DNA of 64,000 nt from Desulfobacter sp. (GTDB lineage: Bacteria > Desulfobacterota > Desulfobacteria > Desulfobacterales > Desulfobacteraceae): positions 1,667,501 to 1,731,500 of the forward strand of contig CP054838.1 of assembly GCA_028768545.1 (NCBI GenBank). Reading direction: 5' to 3'. Below the pieces are notes generated by a model. The model had not been told where the DNA came from. It searched no databases and saw only the letters and a list, made by a program, of their open reading frames with translations. Positions 9,076 through 17,189 of the stretch are shown here, piece after piece (positions within the stretch are counted from its first letter, which is position 1; each line of letters opens with the position of its first letter). A program made the translations under genes and the position numbers.

Positions 9076-9261
9076 GGTGTCTTCCTTGGCAAGGTGATTT
9101 AAATCAAATGATACCAGAGTATCTATAATAAAGCGGAGCTTGTCAGAAAACGATAAGGTTGTCAATGAAGTTTTAGCCCCTTGAAATCTGCATGGAATTG
9201 ATTTATCGTCCGATAACAATGTTAATTTGTACGAATGTAAATTTAACTTTAGGAGCAGCAT

Positions 9262-9984
9262 ATGGCAGTCATTGAATGGAGAAAAGAAAATAAGATCGCA
9301 ATCGTGGAAATGTGCAACGGCCCCAACCTGATGAACCAGACCTTTGCCCAGGAGATGAATCATTGTCTGGACGAGGTTCTTGAAGATCTTGATGTGAATG
9401 CCGTGGTGCTGACCTCAACAGATGAAAAAAATTTTTCCCAGGGCATTGATGTGGAGTGGATCGGGGGAAAACTGGCCGCAAAAGAAAATGAGGCGGTGAT
9501 CTCTTTCATGAACGGTATGAACACCATCTTTAAACGTCTGCTGCTTTTTCCCGTGCCTGTGATTGCCGCCATCAACGGTCATGCCTTTGGCAATGGGGCC
9601 ATCCTGTCCTGTGCCTGTGATTTTCGGTTCATGAAAAAAGACAGAGGATTTTTCTGTTTCCCTGAGGTGGATGTCTCCATCCCCTTTCTGCCCGGTATGA
9701 TCGGGTTTGTGCGCAAGGCCATCCCCGAATACAGGTTCAACCAGATGCTTTTGTCAGGCCAGCGCATGGGAGCCGATGATTTAGAAGCCTCCAATGTGAT
9801 TGTCCATGCCTGTGAAAACCAGGAGGCGCTGATGGAAGAATCCCTGGCCTTTGCCGCCACCTTTGCCAAAAAACGGGGAATTTTCCAGGAGCTTAAAAAA
9901 AGGATACACAAGGAACTGGTCCGCATTATTGATGAAGAAGATTCTGAATATATTGATACCTTGAATCTTTTTGTGGCAGATTGA
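9262..9984 (+). CDS. Enoyl-CoA hydratase/isomerase (crotonase) family protein
   Basis: A 240-residue single-domain crotonase. The oxyanion-hole segment around GIDVEW (residues 54-59) and the INGHAFGNGAILSCACDFR segment near 95-115 fit the superfamily fold for CoA thioesters. The positions of the usual catalytic glutamates are not obvious, so it could be an isomerase or hydrolase variant. An AGGAG ribosome site precedes ATG 9262. It is divergent from the hydantoinase operon and followed by a long non-coding region. Confidence 0.85.
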   Translation: MAVIEWRKENKIAIVEMCNGPNLMNQTFAQEMNHCLDEVLEDLDVNAVVLTSTDEKNFSQGIDVEWIGGKLAAKENEAVISFMNGMNTIFKRLLLFPVPVIAAINGHAFGNGAILSCACDFRFMKKDRGFFCFPEVDVSIPFLPGMIGFVRKAIPEYRFNQMLLSGQRMGADDLEASNVIVHACENQEALMEESLAFAATFAKKRGIFQELKKRIHKELVRIIDEEDSEYIDTLNLFVAD

Positions 9985-10573
9985 TTTATGCCCCACCTTG
10001 CAGAATTTTAAGGTGATGCCACAAACGGTTTTTCTTCGGGAAAACCATGAAGGCCCTATTTTCTTTGTTGGTAAGATGTTACGGTGAACGCTTTTTGCGG
10101 CAATCCTGCTGTTGTAAGCGTTCGCCTTTAAGTGCTGGGAAGAAAGTTACGGGGAAACTAAGCATTGATCTGTGATCGGTTGGGTGATGCGTTGTTGTTG
10201 CATTCATTGTCTGAGATTACCTGCAAAAAAAAAATTTAGATTGTTTGGCGTGTTACATTGGTCGGTCTGTGCCTGTCGAAACCCTGTCCATGGACTTTGA
10301 CTCCTGGGTCCTTTGGGAGACCATTTCAGGCCTGGCGTATCAATCTTACGAGTGTGGTGGATACCTGACTTATATATTAATTTTGCATATACGTTGAAAT
10401 CCTCAAATAGTCCTTGTCATTTATTCGGCTTACTGTTTTTTTATTAAAAATTGTGCAGACATAGGTGACCTACAATTGTTTATTCCTAGCTAAGGCGTAT
10501 ATTCTAAATCTCAAAAGTGATTTGCCCCAAGTTAGAAGATAGTTCTTTTGTTTTTTATCAGGAGATTGCCAAC
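9985..10573 (+). other. Long intergenic region with stable hairpins; otherwise no gene seen
   Basis: Nearly 590 bases without an ORF worth calling. It starts with an 8-bp hairpin closed by a TTCG tetraloop (GGTTTTTC at 10027-10034, GGAAAACC at 10039-10046). An 11-bp stem follows (10083-10093 with 10116-10126, one G-T pair). The rest, up to the cold-shock gene, is A+T rich and would serve as its long 5' leader; cold-shock genes commonly have leaders of 100 bases or more. Confidence 0.5.
10070..10224 (+). ncRNA. Possible cobalamin-riboswitch-like RNA
   Basis: Several pieces reminiscent of the cobalamin riboswitch core occur in the right order: GGTAAG then GGTGAA (10083-10088), a GCTGTTGTAA segment, TGGGAAG (about 10137-10143), GGGGAA, and finally GTCTGAGATTACCTGC (10209-10224), which resembles the B12 box GTCAGGATACCTGCC with two insertions. 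The helix 10083-10126 encloses the second block. Spacing between blocks is irregular, and no B12 gene follows before the cold-shock remnant. It may be a degenerate or orphan element, or a chance resemblance. Confidence 0.35.
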
Positions 10574-10766
10574 ATGGCTAACGGTATCGTAAAATGGTTT
10601 AACGACTCAAAAGGTTTTGGATTTATTGAACAAAAAGACGGTGGAGAAGATGTATTTGTGCATCACTCAGGCATCAATACAACACCTCAATGAGGGGGAT
10701 CGTGTTTCTTTCGATATAAAAGAAGGACAAAAAGGACCTTCTGCAACAAGCGTAACCGTGGTTTAG
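10574..10766 (+). pseudogene. Cold-shock protein (CspA-like), frameshifted by a small deletion
   Basis: The first 37 codons encode a clean CspA N terminus with both RNA-binding motifs (KGFGFI and VFVHHS), preceded by AGGAG. The frame then stops at TGA 10691. The C-terminal half, [18 protein letters not shown] and on to VTVV, continues in another frame from 10686 to the TAG at 10764. Compared with the usual ...GFKxLxEGxxV... linker, about 11 bases (the GFK region) are missing after two Thr codons. The truncated peptide lacks the second half of the OB fold and is probably inactive. Confidence 0.85.
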
Positions 10767-10815
10767 TCAACTGTTTTATTTGTTTTCCGGAATTAAAAAA
10801 TATGTTCAGAAATTT

Positions 10816-11092
10816 TTAAAAAACCATCTCTTCTCTGAATGAGACGTTGCCGTTTTCCAGAAAAATCCTTATCAGGTACAGATGCATATCCTTGCAGCCT
10901 AAATTGGAATAATACAAAAACATGTTGTCGTCATTGGGATGATTGCAGGAAGACAGGGTCCCGCACATGAACTGGGTAAATGAATGCCCATGATAAAGAT
11001 CCGTGGTTTTCATCAGTTCCATCTCATGGGTATGGCCACAAAAAACATTCTCTATTTTGTGTTGATGCACAAAGTCAATCAGGATGGATGAA
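10816..11092 (-). pseudogene. Metallophosphoesterase, C-terminal part (cut by IS256 copy 1)
   Basis: This fragment holds the late metal-binding motif GHTH of calcineurin-like phosphoesterases and about 90 C-terminal residues. Removing the element at 11101-12551 and one copy of its 8-base target duplication joins it in frame to the N-terminal part: the sequence reads ...DDCPLKNSSILIDFV... across the junction. The rebuilt protein is about 281 residues long. Confidence 0.9.
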
Positions 11093-11100
11093 TTTTTCAA

Positions 11101-12551
11101 GAGGGCGTTCAAAATTCTGTGTCAGTTGAATGAAAGCTGATATACTCAGCTAAATAAGGAGAACTGACATGACCGAAGAAAACACCGAATTTGATTTTCA
11201 AAAAGCCCTTAAAGGCATCCAGGAAGGTAAACCCTTCACAGGTAAGGGCGGCGTCCTTACATCATTAATCAAAAATCTTGCTGAAGCTGCTCTTGAAGGA
11301 GAGTTGGAGTCCCATCTCGGGCAGGAAGTTTCTGCCAACCGCCGTAATGGAAAAAGCAAAAAGACCATTAAATCCCTGGATGGTAAATTTGAGCTAAAAA
11401 CCCCGCGTGACAGGGCCGGAACCTTCTCTCCACAGATCGTCAAAAAACATCAGACAACGCTCAGCGATGAAATTGAAAGAAAGATAATAGCCCTTTACGG
11501 CCTGGGCATGAGTTATAATGATATGGCTTCCCATTTACAGGAAATCTATGGACTTGAGATTTCAAATGCCACTCTGAGCACCATTACCGATAAAATCATC
11601 TATACCGTCAAAGAATGGCAGGCCAGGCCGTTGGAAAATGTGTACCCAATCATATGGCTTGATGCCATACATTATAAAGTACGAGAAAACGGAAAGGTCG
11701 CCAGCAAAGCCGTTTACACAATTCTTGGGGTGAATATCGAGGGCCGCAAAGAGGTTCTTGGGCTGTACATATCCGAGAATGAGGGTGCGAACTTCTGGCT
11801 GCAGGTGTTAACAGACCTTTCAAACCGAGGGGTAAAAGATATCCTGATTGCCTGTGTTGATGGTCTAAAAGGTTTTCCCGAGGCCATTGAGACCATATTC
11901 CCGGACACAGAAGTTCAACTCTGCGTAGTCCACCAGATCCGAAATTCATTGAAATACGTTGGTTCCAAAAATAAAAAGGAATTTATGGCAGATCTAAAAC
12001 GTGTTTATAAAGCGGTCAATAAGGATCTGGCCGAAGAAGAACTGGATATCTTGGAAAATAAATGGAATGACAAATACCCGATTGTGATAAAATCCTGGCG
12101 GAACAACTGGGAACGCCTCAGTCATTTCTTTAAATATCCAGAAGAGATTCGACGGATAATATACACCACAAATACCATTGAGGCTGTGCATCGACAGTTT
12201 CGAAAACTGACCAAAACAAAGGGATCATTCCCGAACCAGGACAGCCTGTTAAAGCTGCTTTACATGGGGATCCAGAACGCCAGTAAAAAATGGACAATGC
12301 CGATTCAAAATTGGTCACTGACAATTTCCCAGTTGGCAATTTTCTTTGAAGGCCGGCTGGATAAAGAGCTGGGAATTTGATAGGGATTTATTTACAGATG
12401 GAAAAGATGGTTCCAGGAACTCCACTCCAGCAAAAGTCAACTCCTCCGACGTGGCTGATTGAAGGCCCATTCTCGGACCTGACTTTTACTTCCGCTGGCG
12501 CTGAGGCAGATCCGGGAACCGAAACCGTGACACAGAATTCTGAACATTCCC
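11101..12551 (+). mobile_element. IS256-family insertion sequence, copy 1 (1451 bp)
   Basis: Complete element bounded by imperfect 24-bp inverted repeats sharing GTTCA and AATTCTGTGTCA. It is flanked by 8-base near-duplications TTTTTCAA (11093-11100) and TTTTTCAG (12552-12559), differing at one base. It interrupts the metallophosphoesterase gene. About 170 bases of non-coding DNA separate the transposase stop from the right end; this tail is shared with the other four copies in the window. Confidence 0.93.
11169..12380 (+). CDS. IS256-family transposase (copy 1)
   Basis: A 403-residue mutator-type DDE transposase. The catalytic domain includes WLDAIHYKVRENGK, CVDGLKGFPEAIETIFP followed by the CVVHQIRNSLKYV signature, and the late TTNTIEAVHRQFRKLTKTKG segment with the catalytic Glu. 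AAGGAGAACTGAC precedes the ATG. It differs from the other copies at a few residues (for example ASKAV instead of GSKAV), so it is not the immediate parent of those copies. Confidence 0.95.
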   Translation: MTEENTEFDFQKALKGIQEGKPFTGKGGVLTSLIKNLAEAALEGELESHLGQEVSANRRNGKSKKTIKSLDGKFELKTPRDRAGTFSPQIVKKHQTTLSDEIERKIIALYGLGMSYNDMASHLQEIYGLEISNATLSTITDKIIYTVKEWQARPLENVYPIIWLDAIHYKVRENGKVASKAVYTILGVNIEGRKEVLGLYISENEGANFWLQVLTDLSNRGVKDILIACVDGLKGFPEAIETIFPDTEVQLCVVHQIRNSLKYVGSKNKKEFMADLKRVYKAVNKDLAEEELDILENKWNDKYPIVIKSWRNNWERLSHFFKYPEEIRRIIYTTNTIEAVHRQFRKLTKTKGSFPNQDSLLKLLYMGIQNASKKWTMPIQNWSLTISQLAIFFEGRLDKELGI

Positions 12552-12559
12552 TTTTTCAG

Positions 12560-13120
12560 GGGACAATCATCAGTGCCTAAAACAGAGTAGTGGGTCAGCA
12601 AAATCGGCAGATCATATTCCGATTGATGGATTTCCTTTGAGACGGCCTTTAAAACTTCTTCTTCAACGTACCCTTGATCGCTGTATAGCTCATTGGTGTC
12701 TATGCTGATAACCAGAATGCTCTTGTTTTTTAACGAAATGAGCTTCACATAATTTATATCCGTAAAATTATCGCGAACTTTGGTTATGTCCCGGTCTAAA
12801 AAGAGATGTTTCTTTTTTGACGGTACCATCTCAGGAATATAAATGATCTCCGGTTTATAGATGTACTTTCGGAACAGTTCATGGGAGCGCATATTTCTCT
12901 TGTCATGATTTCCGATAATGGAAATTACATTTTTACATTTGATTTTTTTTAAAAACAGGCCTGCTTTGGCATACTCATCCTCTAAGCCATCGGTTGTATT
13001 GTCTCCGGTATTAATTACAATATCAGCCTTAAATGAATTAAGTTTTTTCAAAAGAATCTTATCGTTTCCATCCCAGTGGCGAGGACCAAAATGCAGATCC
13101 GAAATATGCAGGACATTCAT
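12560..13120 (-). pseudogene. Metallophosphoesterase, N-terminal part (cut by IS256 copy 1)
   Basis: Encodes the calcineurin-like phosphoesterase motifs DLH (8-10), GDNTTDG (39-45), GNHD (70-73) and LLTHYS (174-179). The ORF runs on into the element with foreign residues, so the true coding end is the target site at 12559/12560. The family hydrolyses phosphomonoesters or diesters including cyclic nucleotides; the substrate is unknown. Loss of the GHTH half should inactivate it. It is divergent from the sigma-54 activator gene. Confidence 0.9.
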
Positions 13121-13267
13121 GATTGACTCCTTTTTGCAATAAAAATAGATTCAAACCGTGGGTGAAGTCTGATCTTTAAATGGTGTATTGTCAATGCTTA
13201 ACAAAACTCTAACTCCTGGGTACAAAAGTTTGACATCGTCTATTTTTTACACGAATTCATACATGTT

Positions 13268-13296
13268 TTGACAAAAGAGCAGGACCTATCTATCCT
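13268..13296 (+). promoter_or_regulatory. Sigma-70-type promoter of the sigma-54 activator gene
   Basis: TTGACA (13268-13273) and TATCCT (13291-13296) are 17 bases apart. Transcription would start near 13303, which favours ATG 13327 rather than TTG 13306 as the start of the following gene. Confidence 0.6.
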
Positions 13297-13326
13297 ATAG
13301 AAATATTGCTACAGAGGGCTATAAAA

Positions 13327-14808
13327 ATGCAGGACACTTTTTTAAACATATTTAACAATATTCTAGGCTCGGTCCGGGAACCGCTTGTCTTACTTGATCC
13401 GGATTTGAAGGTTGTCAGTGCCAACCAATCTTTTTACCAATCTTTTTGTGTCACACCTTCCGAAACCGAAGGGGTACTGATCTACGATCTGGGCAACGGG
13501 CAGTGGAATATTCCCAAACTCAGAGAATTACTCGAGGATATTTTGCCTCAAAACAGCGTATTCAATGATTTTGAGGTCTTCCATGATTTTGAAACCATTG
13601 GGTCCAAAATCATGCATCTGAATGCCCGAAGAATCCATGGCCAAACAGACCCCGGTGACTTAATTCTTCTGGCCATAGAGGATGTAACTGAAAGAGAGCA
13701 TTACAAAAGGAACCTTGAGGATATCGTTGAAACCCGAACAGCCGAACTTGTTCGGGCAAACCAAACGGCTGAACAAAGAAAACAGGTTGCCGAATCCGCA
13801 GTCTTGGAAATTCGTAAATTGAAAAATCAGCTGGAAGAAGAACGGGCATACCTGAAAGAGGAAATCAAACTCGATCACGATCATGAAAATATTATCGGGC
13901 AAAGCGACGGGCTCAAATATGTGCTTTATAAAATTGAACAGATTGCCAACAGCAACACCATTGTACTGATTCTCGGTGAAACCGGAACCGGTAAGGAGCT
14001 TGTTGCCCGGGCCATTCACGGCTATAGTAATCGGAAAAACAAAGCCTTGGTAAAAGTCAATTGTGCGGCACTGCCCTCAAGCCTGATCGAAAGTGAATTG
14101 TTCGGTCATGAAAAAGGTGCTTTCACCGGCGCCAACGCCTTGCAACTTGGACGATTTGAAATTGCCAATGGGGCCACTCTTTTTCTGGATGAAATCGGAG
14201 AACTTCCTTTGGAATTGCAATCCAAACTGCTTCGTGTGATCCAGGATGGCGAATTTGAACGACTGGGAAATTCGAAAACCATTAAAGTGGACACCCGGAT
14301 TATTGCCGCAACGAACCGGAATCTGGAAAAAGAAACCCAAAAGGGACGGTTCAGGGATGATCTATGGTACCGGCTGAATGTATTTCCCATCACAATGCCA
14401 CCCCTTAGGGAACGGATAGAAGATATTCCCCTTCTGGCTGATTTTTATGTCAAAAAAATTTCCAGAAGACTTGGAAAAATAATTGAAATGATTCCCCAAA
14501 ACGTGATGAATGCGTTAAAAAAATATCATTGGCCGGGAAATATCCGGGAGTTGGAAAATGTTCTTGAACGCGCCGTTATAAATTCGTCTGGATCGAAGCT
14601 TCGCCTGGCCGATGACCTTGTCAAACCTTGTAAACGATTAGGGAAAACCTCAAAGACCTTGGATGTTGTCGAACGGGATTATATTATTCGGGTACTCAAC
14701 CAGACCCGCTGGAAAGTCAGTGGGAAAAATAGTGCTGCCCAAATTCTGGGTCTGAATCGAAGTACCCTGCGCGCCCGAATGCGCAAGCTTGGTATCATTA
14801 AATCCTAA
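13327..14808 (+). CDS. PAS-domain sigma-54-dependent transcriptional activator
   Basis: A 493-residue enhancer-binding protein. Residues 1-115 form a PAS-like sensor (LVLLDPDLKVVSANQSF), then a predicted coiled coil to about 190. The AAA+ domain has Walker A GETGTGKE, an intact GAFTGA loop for sigma-54 contact and Walker B LFLDEIGE. A Fis-type helix-turn-helix is at the end (AAQILGLNRSTLRARMRKLG). There is no phosphoacceptor receiver, so a small molecule or redox signal at the PAS domain is the likely input. It lies 218 bases upstream of a near-consensus sigma-54 promoter on the same strand and is the obvious candidate regulator of that operon. Confidence 0.92.
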   Translation: MQDTFLNIFNNILGSVREPLVLLDPDLKVVSANQSFYQSFCVTPSETEGVLIYDLGNGQWNIPKLRELLEDILPQNSVFNDFEVFHDFETIGSKIMHLNARRIHGQTDPGDLILLAIEDVTEREHYKRNLEDIVETRTAELVRANQTAEQRKQVAESAVLEIRKLKNQLEEERAYLKEEIKLDHDHENIIGQSDGLKYVLYKIEQIANSNTIVLILGETGTGKELVARAIHGYSNRKNKALVKVNCAALPSSLIESELFGHEKGAFTGANALQLGRFEIANGATLFLDEIGELPLELQSKLLRVIQDGEFERLGNSKTIKVDTRIIAATNRNLEKETQKGRFRDDLWYRLNVFPITMPPLRERIEDIPLLADFYVKKISRRLGKIIEMIPQNVMNALKKYHWPGNIRELENVLERAVINSSGSKLRLADDLVKPCKRLGKTSKTLDVVERDYIIRVLNQTRWKVSGKNSAAQILGLNRSTLRARMRKLGIIKS

Positions 14809-15103
14809 TCGTTTTCTCTCCATTCGGATGAGAGGGGGCTCTCCTCCAAGGCCTGCCTTTCCCTTTCTACCCCACTGTATAGTCCATGAAACACGGGGCT
14901 ATATATGACCTATTGCACAAGTATGACCTCTTTGTCTTCTGGTAAGGGTGAACGTATTCAGCTGATTTGAAATTTTATATATATAAATCAAGTGTTTAAA
15001 TGAAACTTCGATTTTGTGGCAACATTGGCATCATGATTGCTATAGTTAATAGACGATGGGTGAGAACATTGTGTTATTCCTGGCAATAAAGATGGAGGCA
15101 TAA
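14809..15103 (+). promoter_or_regulatory. Leader region of the sigma-54 operon with candidate activator sites
   Basis: Contains no gene. A near-palindromic site GGGGCTATATATGACC lies at 14895-14910, with a further half-site TATGACCTCTTT about 12 bases later. A second copy (GGGGCCATATATGACC, one mismatch) lies at 15326-15341. These could be enhancer sites for the upstream activator, about 115 bases before the -24/-12 promoter. Confidence 0.45.
15026..15041 (+). promoter_or_regulatory. Sigma-54 (-24/-12) promoter
   Basis: TGGCATCATGATTGCT matches TGGCAC-N5-TTGCW with GG and GC exactly 12 bases apart. Initiation is expected around 15052, about 50 bases before the first small gene. Confidence 0.75.
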
Positions 15104-15289
15104 ATGGAAGGTTATCTGCCCCAAAAACAAATAATTTTCTTTAATCCGGGTAAACCAGGCATTGTATTTATCCACCCTGCAAATCAATTCATTACGGTAA
15201 CACAGCTTCTCAACGTGCAGGAACATTTTGTGGAAACAACCAGCAGCCCTGTAATCTATATTGAAGATCGCAGACTGAAATCAAGATGA
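15104..15289 (+). CDS. Hypothetical protein, 61 residues
   Basis: First gene after the sigma-54 promoter, with GGAGG five bases before the ATG. No family recognised. The chain alternates short hydrophobic strands (IIFFNPG, GIVFIHPA, PVIYIEDR) like a small beta-rich domain, with no membrane segment or cysteine. Position and ribosome site support that it is expressed. Confidence 0.6.
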   Translation: MEGYLPQKQIIFFNPGKPGIVFIHPANQFITVTQLLNVQEHFVETTSSPVIYIEDRRLKSR

Positions 15290-15382
15290 GCCGTTATTTC
15301 ACATAAAAATAGGATACCCGTTTATGGGGCCATATATGACCAGGCTAATGAGGCTTAAATCTAAAACGAAAAAGGGAAGATA

Positions 15383-15481
15383 ATGGCTGACAAGGGAAAA
15401 AGGGACAAGGGCAAACGTGAAGTTCAAAAAAAAAGCAAACTCACACTCAAGGAAAAACGGAAACAAAAAAAAAGCAAATAA
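15383..15481 (+). CDS. Very small basic protein (32 residues)
   Basis: MADKGKRDKGKREVQKKSKL and a further LTLKEKRKQKK-type tail: about half the residues are Lys or Arg. GGGAAG precedes the ATG. Comparable short Lys-rich proteins are common in bacteria and are usually unannotated; a nucleic-acid or ribosome association is possible but unproven. It sits between the hypothetical gene and khpA. Confidence 0.6.
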   Translation: MADKGKRDKGKREVQKKSKLTLKEKRKQKKSK

Positions 15482-15531
15482 ATTTTAAATTTAAATGACC
15501 GGCACATGAAAGGATCGGTGGAAACGTTGAA

Positions 15532-15765
15532 ATGAAAGAGCTTATCGAAACCATGGCCATGGCGCTGGTTGATGAACCCGATTCTGTCAGTGTCACCGAA
15601 GTCGGCGGAATGCACACCTCTATACTGGCACTGAAAGTTTATAAACCCGACATGGGTAAAGTGATCGGCAAGCAGGGCCGGACAGCTGATGCGCTGCGGA
15701 CCATATTAAGTGCGGTCTCAGCAAAGTTGAACAAACGGGTTTTCCTTGAAATTGTGGACGATTAA
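15532..15765 (+). CDS. khpA: KH-domain RNA-binding protein KhpA
   Basis: A 77-residue single KH domain with the RNA-contacting GxxG loop (IGKQG, 45-49) in GKVIGKQGRTADALR, typical of KhpA/YlqC. Known relatives bind RNA broadly, often with KhpB, and influence cell division or sRNA function. In most genomes it lies near rpsP/rimM; here it is instead inside a sigma-54-controlled run, suggesting a second, specialised copy. Confidence 0.88.
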   Translation: MKELIETMAMALVDEPDSVSVTEVGGMHTSILALKVYKPDMGKVIGKQGRTADALRTILSAVSAKLNKRVFLEIVDD

Positions 15766-15798
15766 ATCCTTAGCTAAATTTTATACGAGGTGATCTCA

Positions 15799-16128
15799 AT
15801 GATCGCTGTTCGAATTATTTTAGACGTACTGCCGGAAAAACAACTGGAAGTTATGCAGACCCTCTTTTCCCTGATCAAACCCGTGGGCAAAGAACAGGGT
15901 TGCAAAAGTTATAAGGTTTATTGTGATATCAAGGATAAGAACAGTTTTTGCCTATTCGAAGAATGGGAGACCCGTGAAGACCTGGATTACCACATAAAGA
16001 CATTTCGATTCAAAGTATTGCTGGGCACCAAAACACTTTTACGCAAACCTCCGGAAATAAGAATTTATACCGTCAGCCGGACCCAGGGAATGGAAGCCGT
16101 GGAGGCCATAAGAATTAAAGACGTTTGA
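15799..16128 (+). CDS. Antibiotic-biosynthesis-monooxygenase (ABM) family protein
   Basis: A 109-residue dimeric ferredoxin-like-fold protein. GCKSYKVYCDIKDKNSFCLF followed by EEWETREDLDYHI is the standard ABM core. Family members are quinol monooxygenases, haem-degrading enzymes or simply stress proteins. ATG 15799 is preferred over GTG 15790 because the GTG lies in the GAGGTG ribosome site. Role in this operon unknown. Confidence 0.75.
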   Translation: MIAVRIILDVLPEKQLEVMQTLFSLIKPVGKEQGCKSYKVYCDIKDKNSFCLFEEWETREDLDYHIKTFRFKVLLGTKTLLRKPPEIRIYTVSRTQGMEAVEAIRIKDV

Positions 16129-16319
16129 TAAGAATCGATATCCTGTTGGTTTGTATCTTTTTCACCTGTTGTTTTTTTCTGACAAATATACAGCAAATTA
16201 CAGAATTCAGGAGATCCCGAAATCCCTGTATGACCTTACCAATAATGGGTATTGGTTTGCCGGCTGCCGTTGGCTCACAATGATAACGGCCCCTCAAATT
16301 TCTAATCAAAAGGAGATCT

Positions 16320-17189
16320 ATGATAAAAACTAAATCGTATTATCACAATAACCGTATTACAACAGCCCTGCTGCTTGCGGCCGGCACGGGATCACGTCTG
16401 CTCCCTCTGACGCAAAAGGCGCCTAAATGCCTTACAATGGTAAACGAAACCTGCATATTGGACCGATTGATAGCCAGCCTGAATCATCATGGTTTCAAAC
16501 GCCTTGTTGTGGTAACAGGACACCTGGAAGACTGCATCCGCAATTTTTTGGAGGACAGGGCAGGCAACCTTGTCATTGAATATGTTTTCAGCCCCCGGTA
16601 TAAAACCACCAATAATATTTACTCCTTGTGGATGGCCAGAAACTTTATAAGCGAGCCGTTTCTGCTGATTGAAAGCGATCTTGTTTTTGACCCCTCTTTG
16701 TTGACAGAGATGCTTTATCCCGACAGGATAGCCGTTGCAGGGATAAAACCCTGGTTGAACGGCTCCACTGTCACGATAAATCAATCCCATCGTGTTGACG
16801 CCTTTCATCGTGATACCTCACGGTCGCCAACCCGGACAAAGTATAAAACCGTCAACATTTACAGCTTTTCCCTTTCTTCATGGTACCAGGTTGTTGATCT
16901 CTTAAATGAGTATATTCACGCCGGGAGAGTCAATGACTATTATGAGGTTATATTTCGTGAAATGGTGGCTCAAAAAAGATTGTCCCTCAAAGCCGTATCC
17001 TTTGACGGCAAGCCCTGGTATGAAATAGACACCTTAGAAGATCTTGCATCGGCCGAACAATTGTTCCCTTCAAAATTCATTGCAAAACGTCCCTCGTATG
17101 ACCTTAATCAAAACCGTTCTGAGCATTCGTTTGGCCCTTTGTCTGACTCTGATTGGGTGTTGAAAGGACAGAATAATGTCATTGCGTGA
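16320..17189 (+). CDS. Nucleotidyltransferase (LicC/phosphocholine-cytidylyltransferase-like)
   Basis: A 289-residue sugar-nucleotidyltransferase fold. LLLAAGTGSRLLPLTQKAPK (17-36) is the nucleotide-binding loop, with the catalytic Lys at 36. An acidic metal site lies in LIESDLVF, and YEIDTLEDL near the end is typical of choline- or aminoethylphosphonate-phosphate cytidylyltransferases. It would activate a small phospho-alcohol with CTP. AAAGGAGATCT precedes the ATG. Its stop overlaps the start of the PLP-enzyme gene by 14 bases, pointing to coupled translation and a shared pathway. Confidence 0.85.
   Translation: MIKTKSYYHNNRITTALLLAAGTGSRLLPLTQKAPKCLTMVNETCILDRLIASLNHHGFKRLVVVTGHLEDCIRNFLEDRAGNLVIEYVFSPRYKTTNNIYSLWMARNFISEPFLLIESDLVFDPSLLTEMLYPDRIAVAGIKPWLNGSTVTINQSHRVDAFHRDTSRSPTRTKYKTVNIYSFSLSSWYQVVDLLNEYIHAGRVNDYYEVIFREMVAQKRLSLKAVSFDGKPWYEIDTLEDLASAEQLFPSKFIAKRPSYDLNQNRSEHSFGPLSDSDWVLKGQNNVIA

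Noticed and set aside
9076..9363. 96-codon upstream extension of the hydantoinase-like ORF
   Set aside because: It overlaps the divergent enoyl-CoA hydratase gene, has no family similarity, and ATG 9075 has its own AAGGAAG site at the conserved domain start.
10691..10693. TGA in the cold-shock gene as a third selenocysteine codon
   Set aside because: The frame after it does not continue the Csp sequence; the C-terminal half lies in another frame, so it is a deletion, not recoding.
11198..12339. ORFs of 60-113 codons antisense to the IS256 transposase, repeated in every copy
   Set aside because: They recur only because the IS is repeated; no ribosome sites and no recognisable domains.
16229..16255. 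ACCAATA/TATTGGT inverted repeat before the cytidylyltransferase as an operator shared with 3491-3514
   Set aside because: Only a six-base half-site is in common and spacing differs; likely chance.
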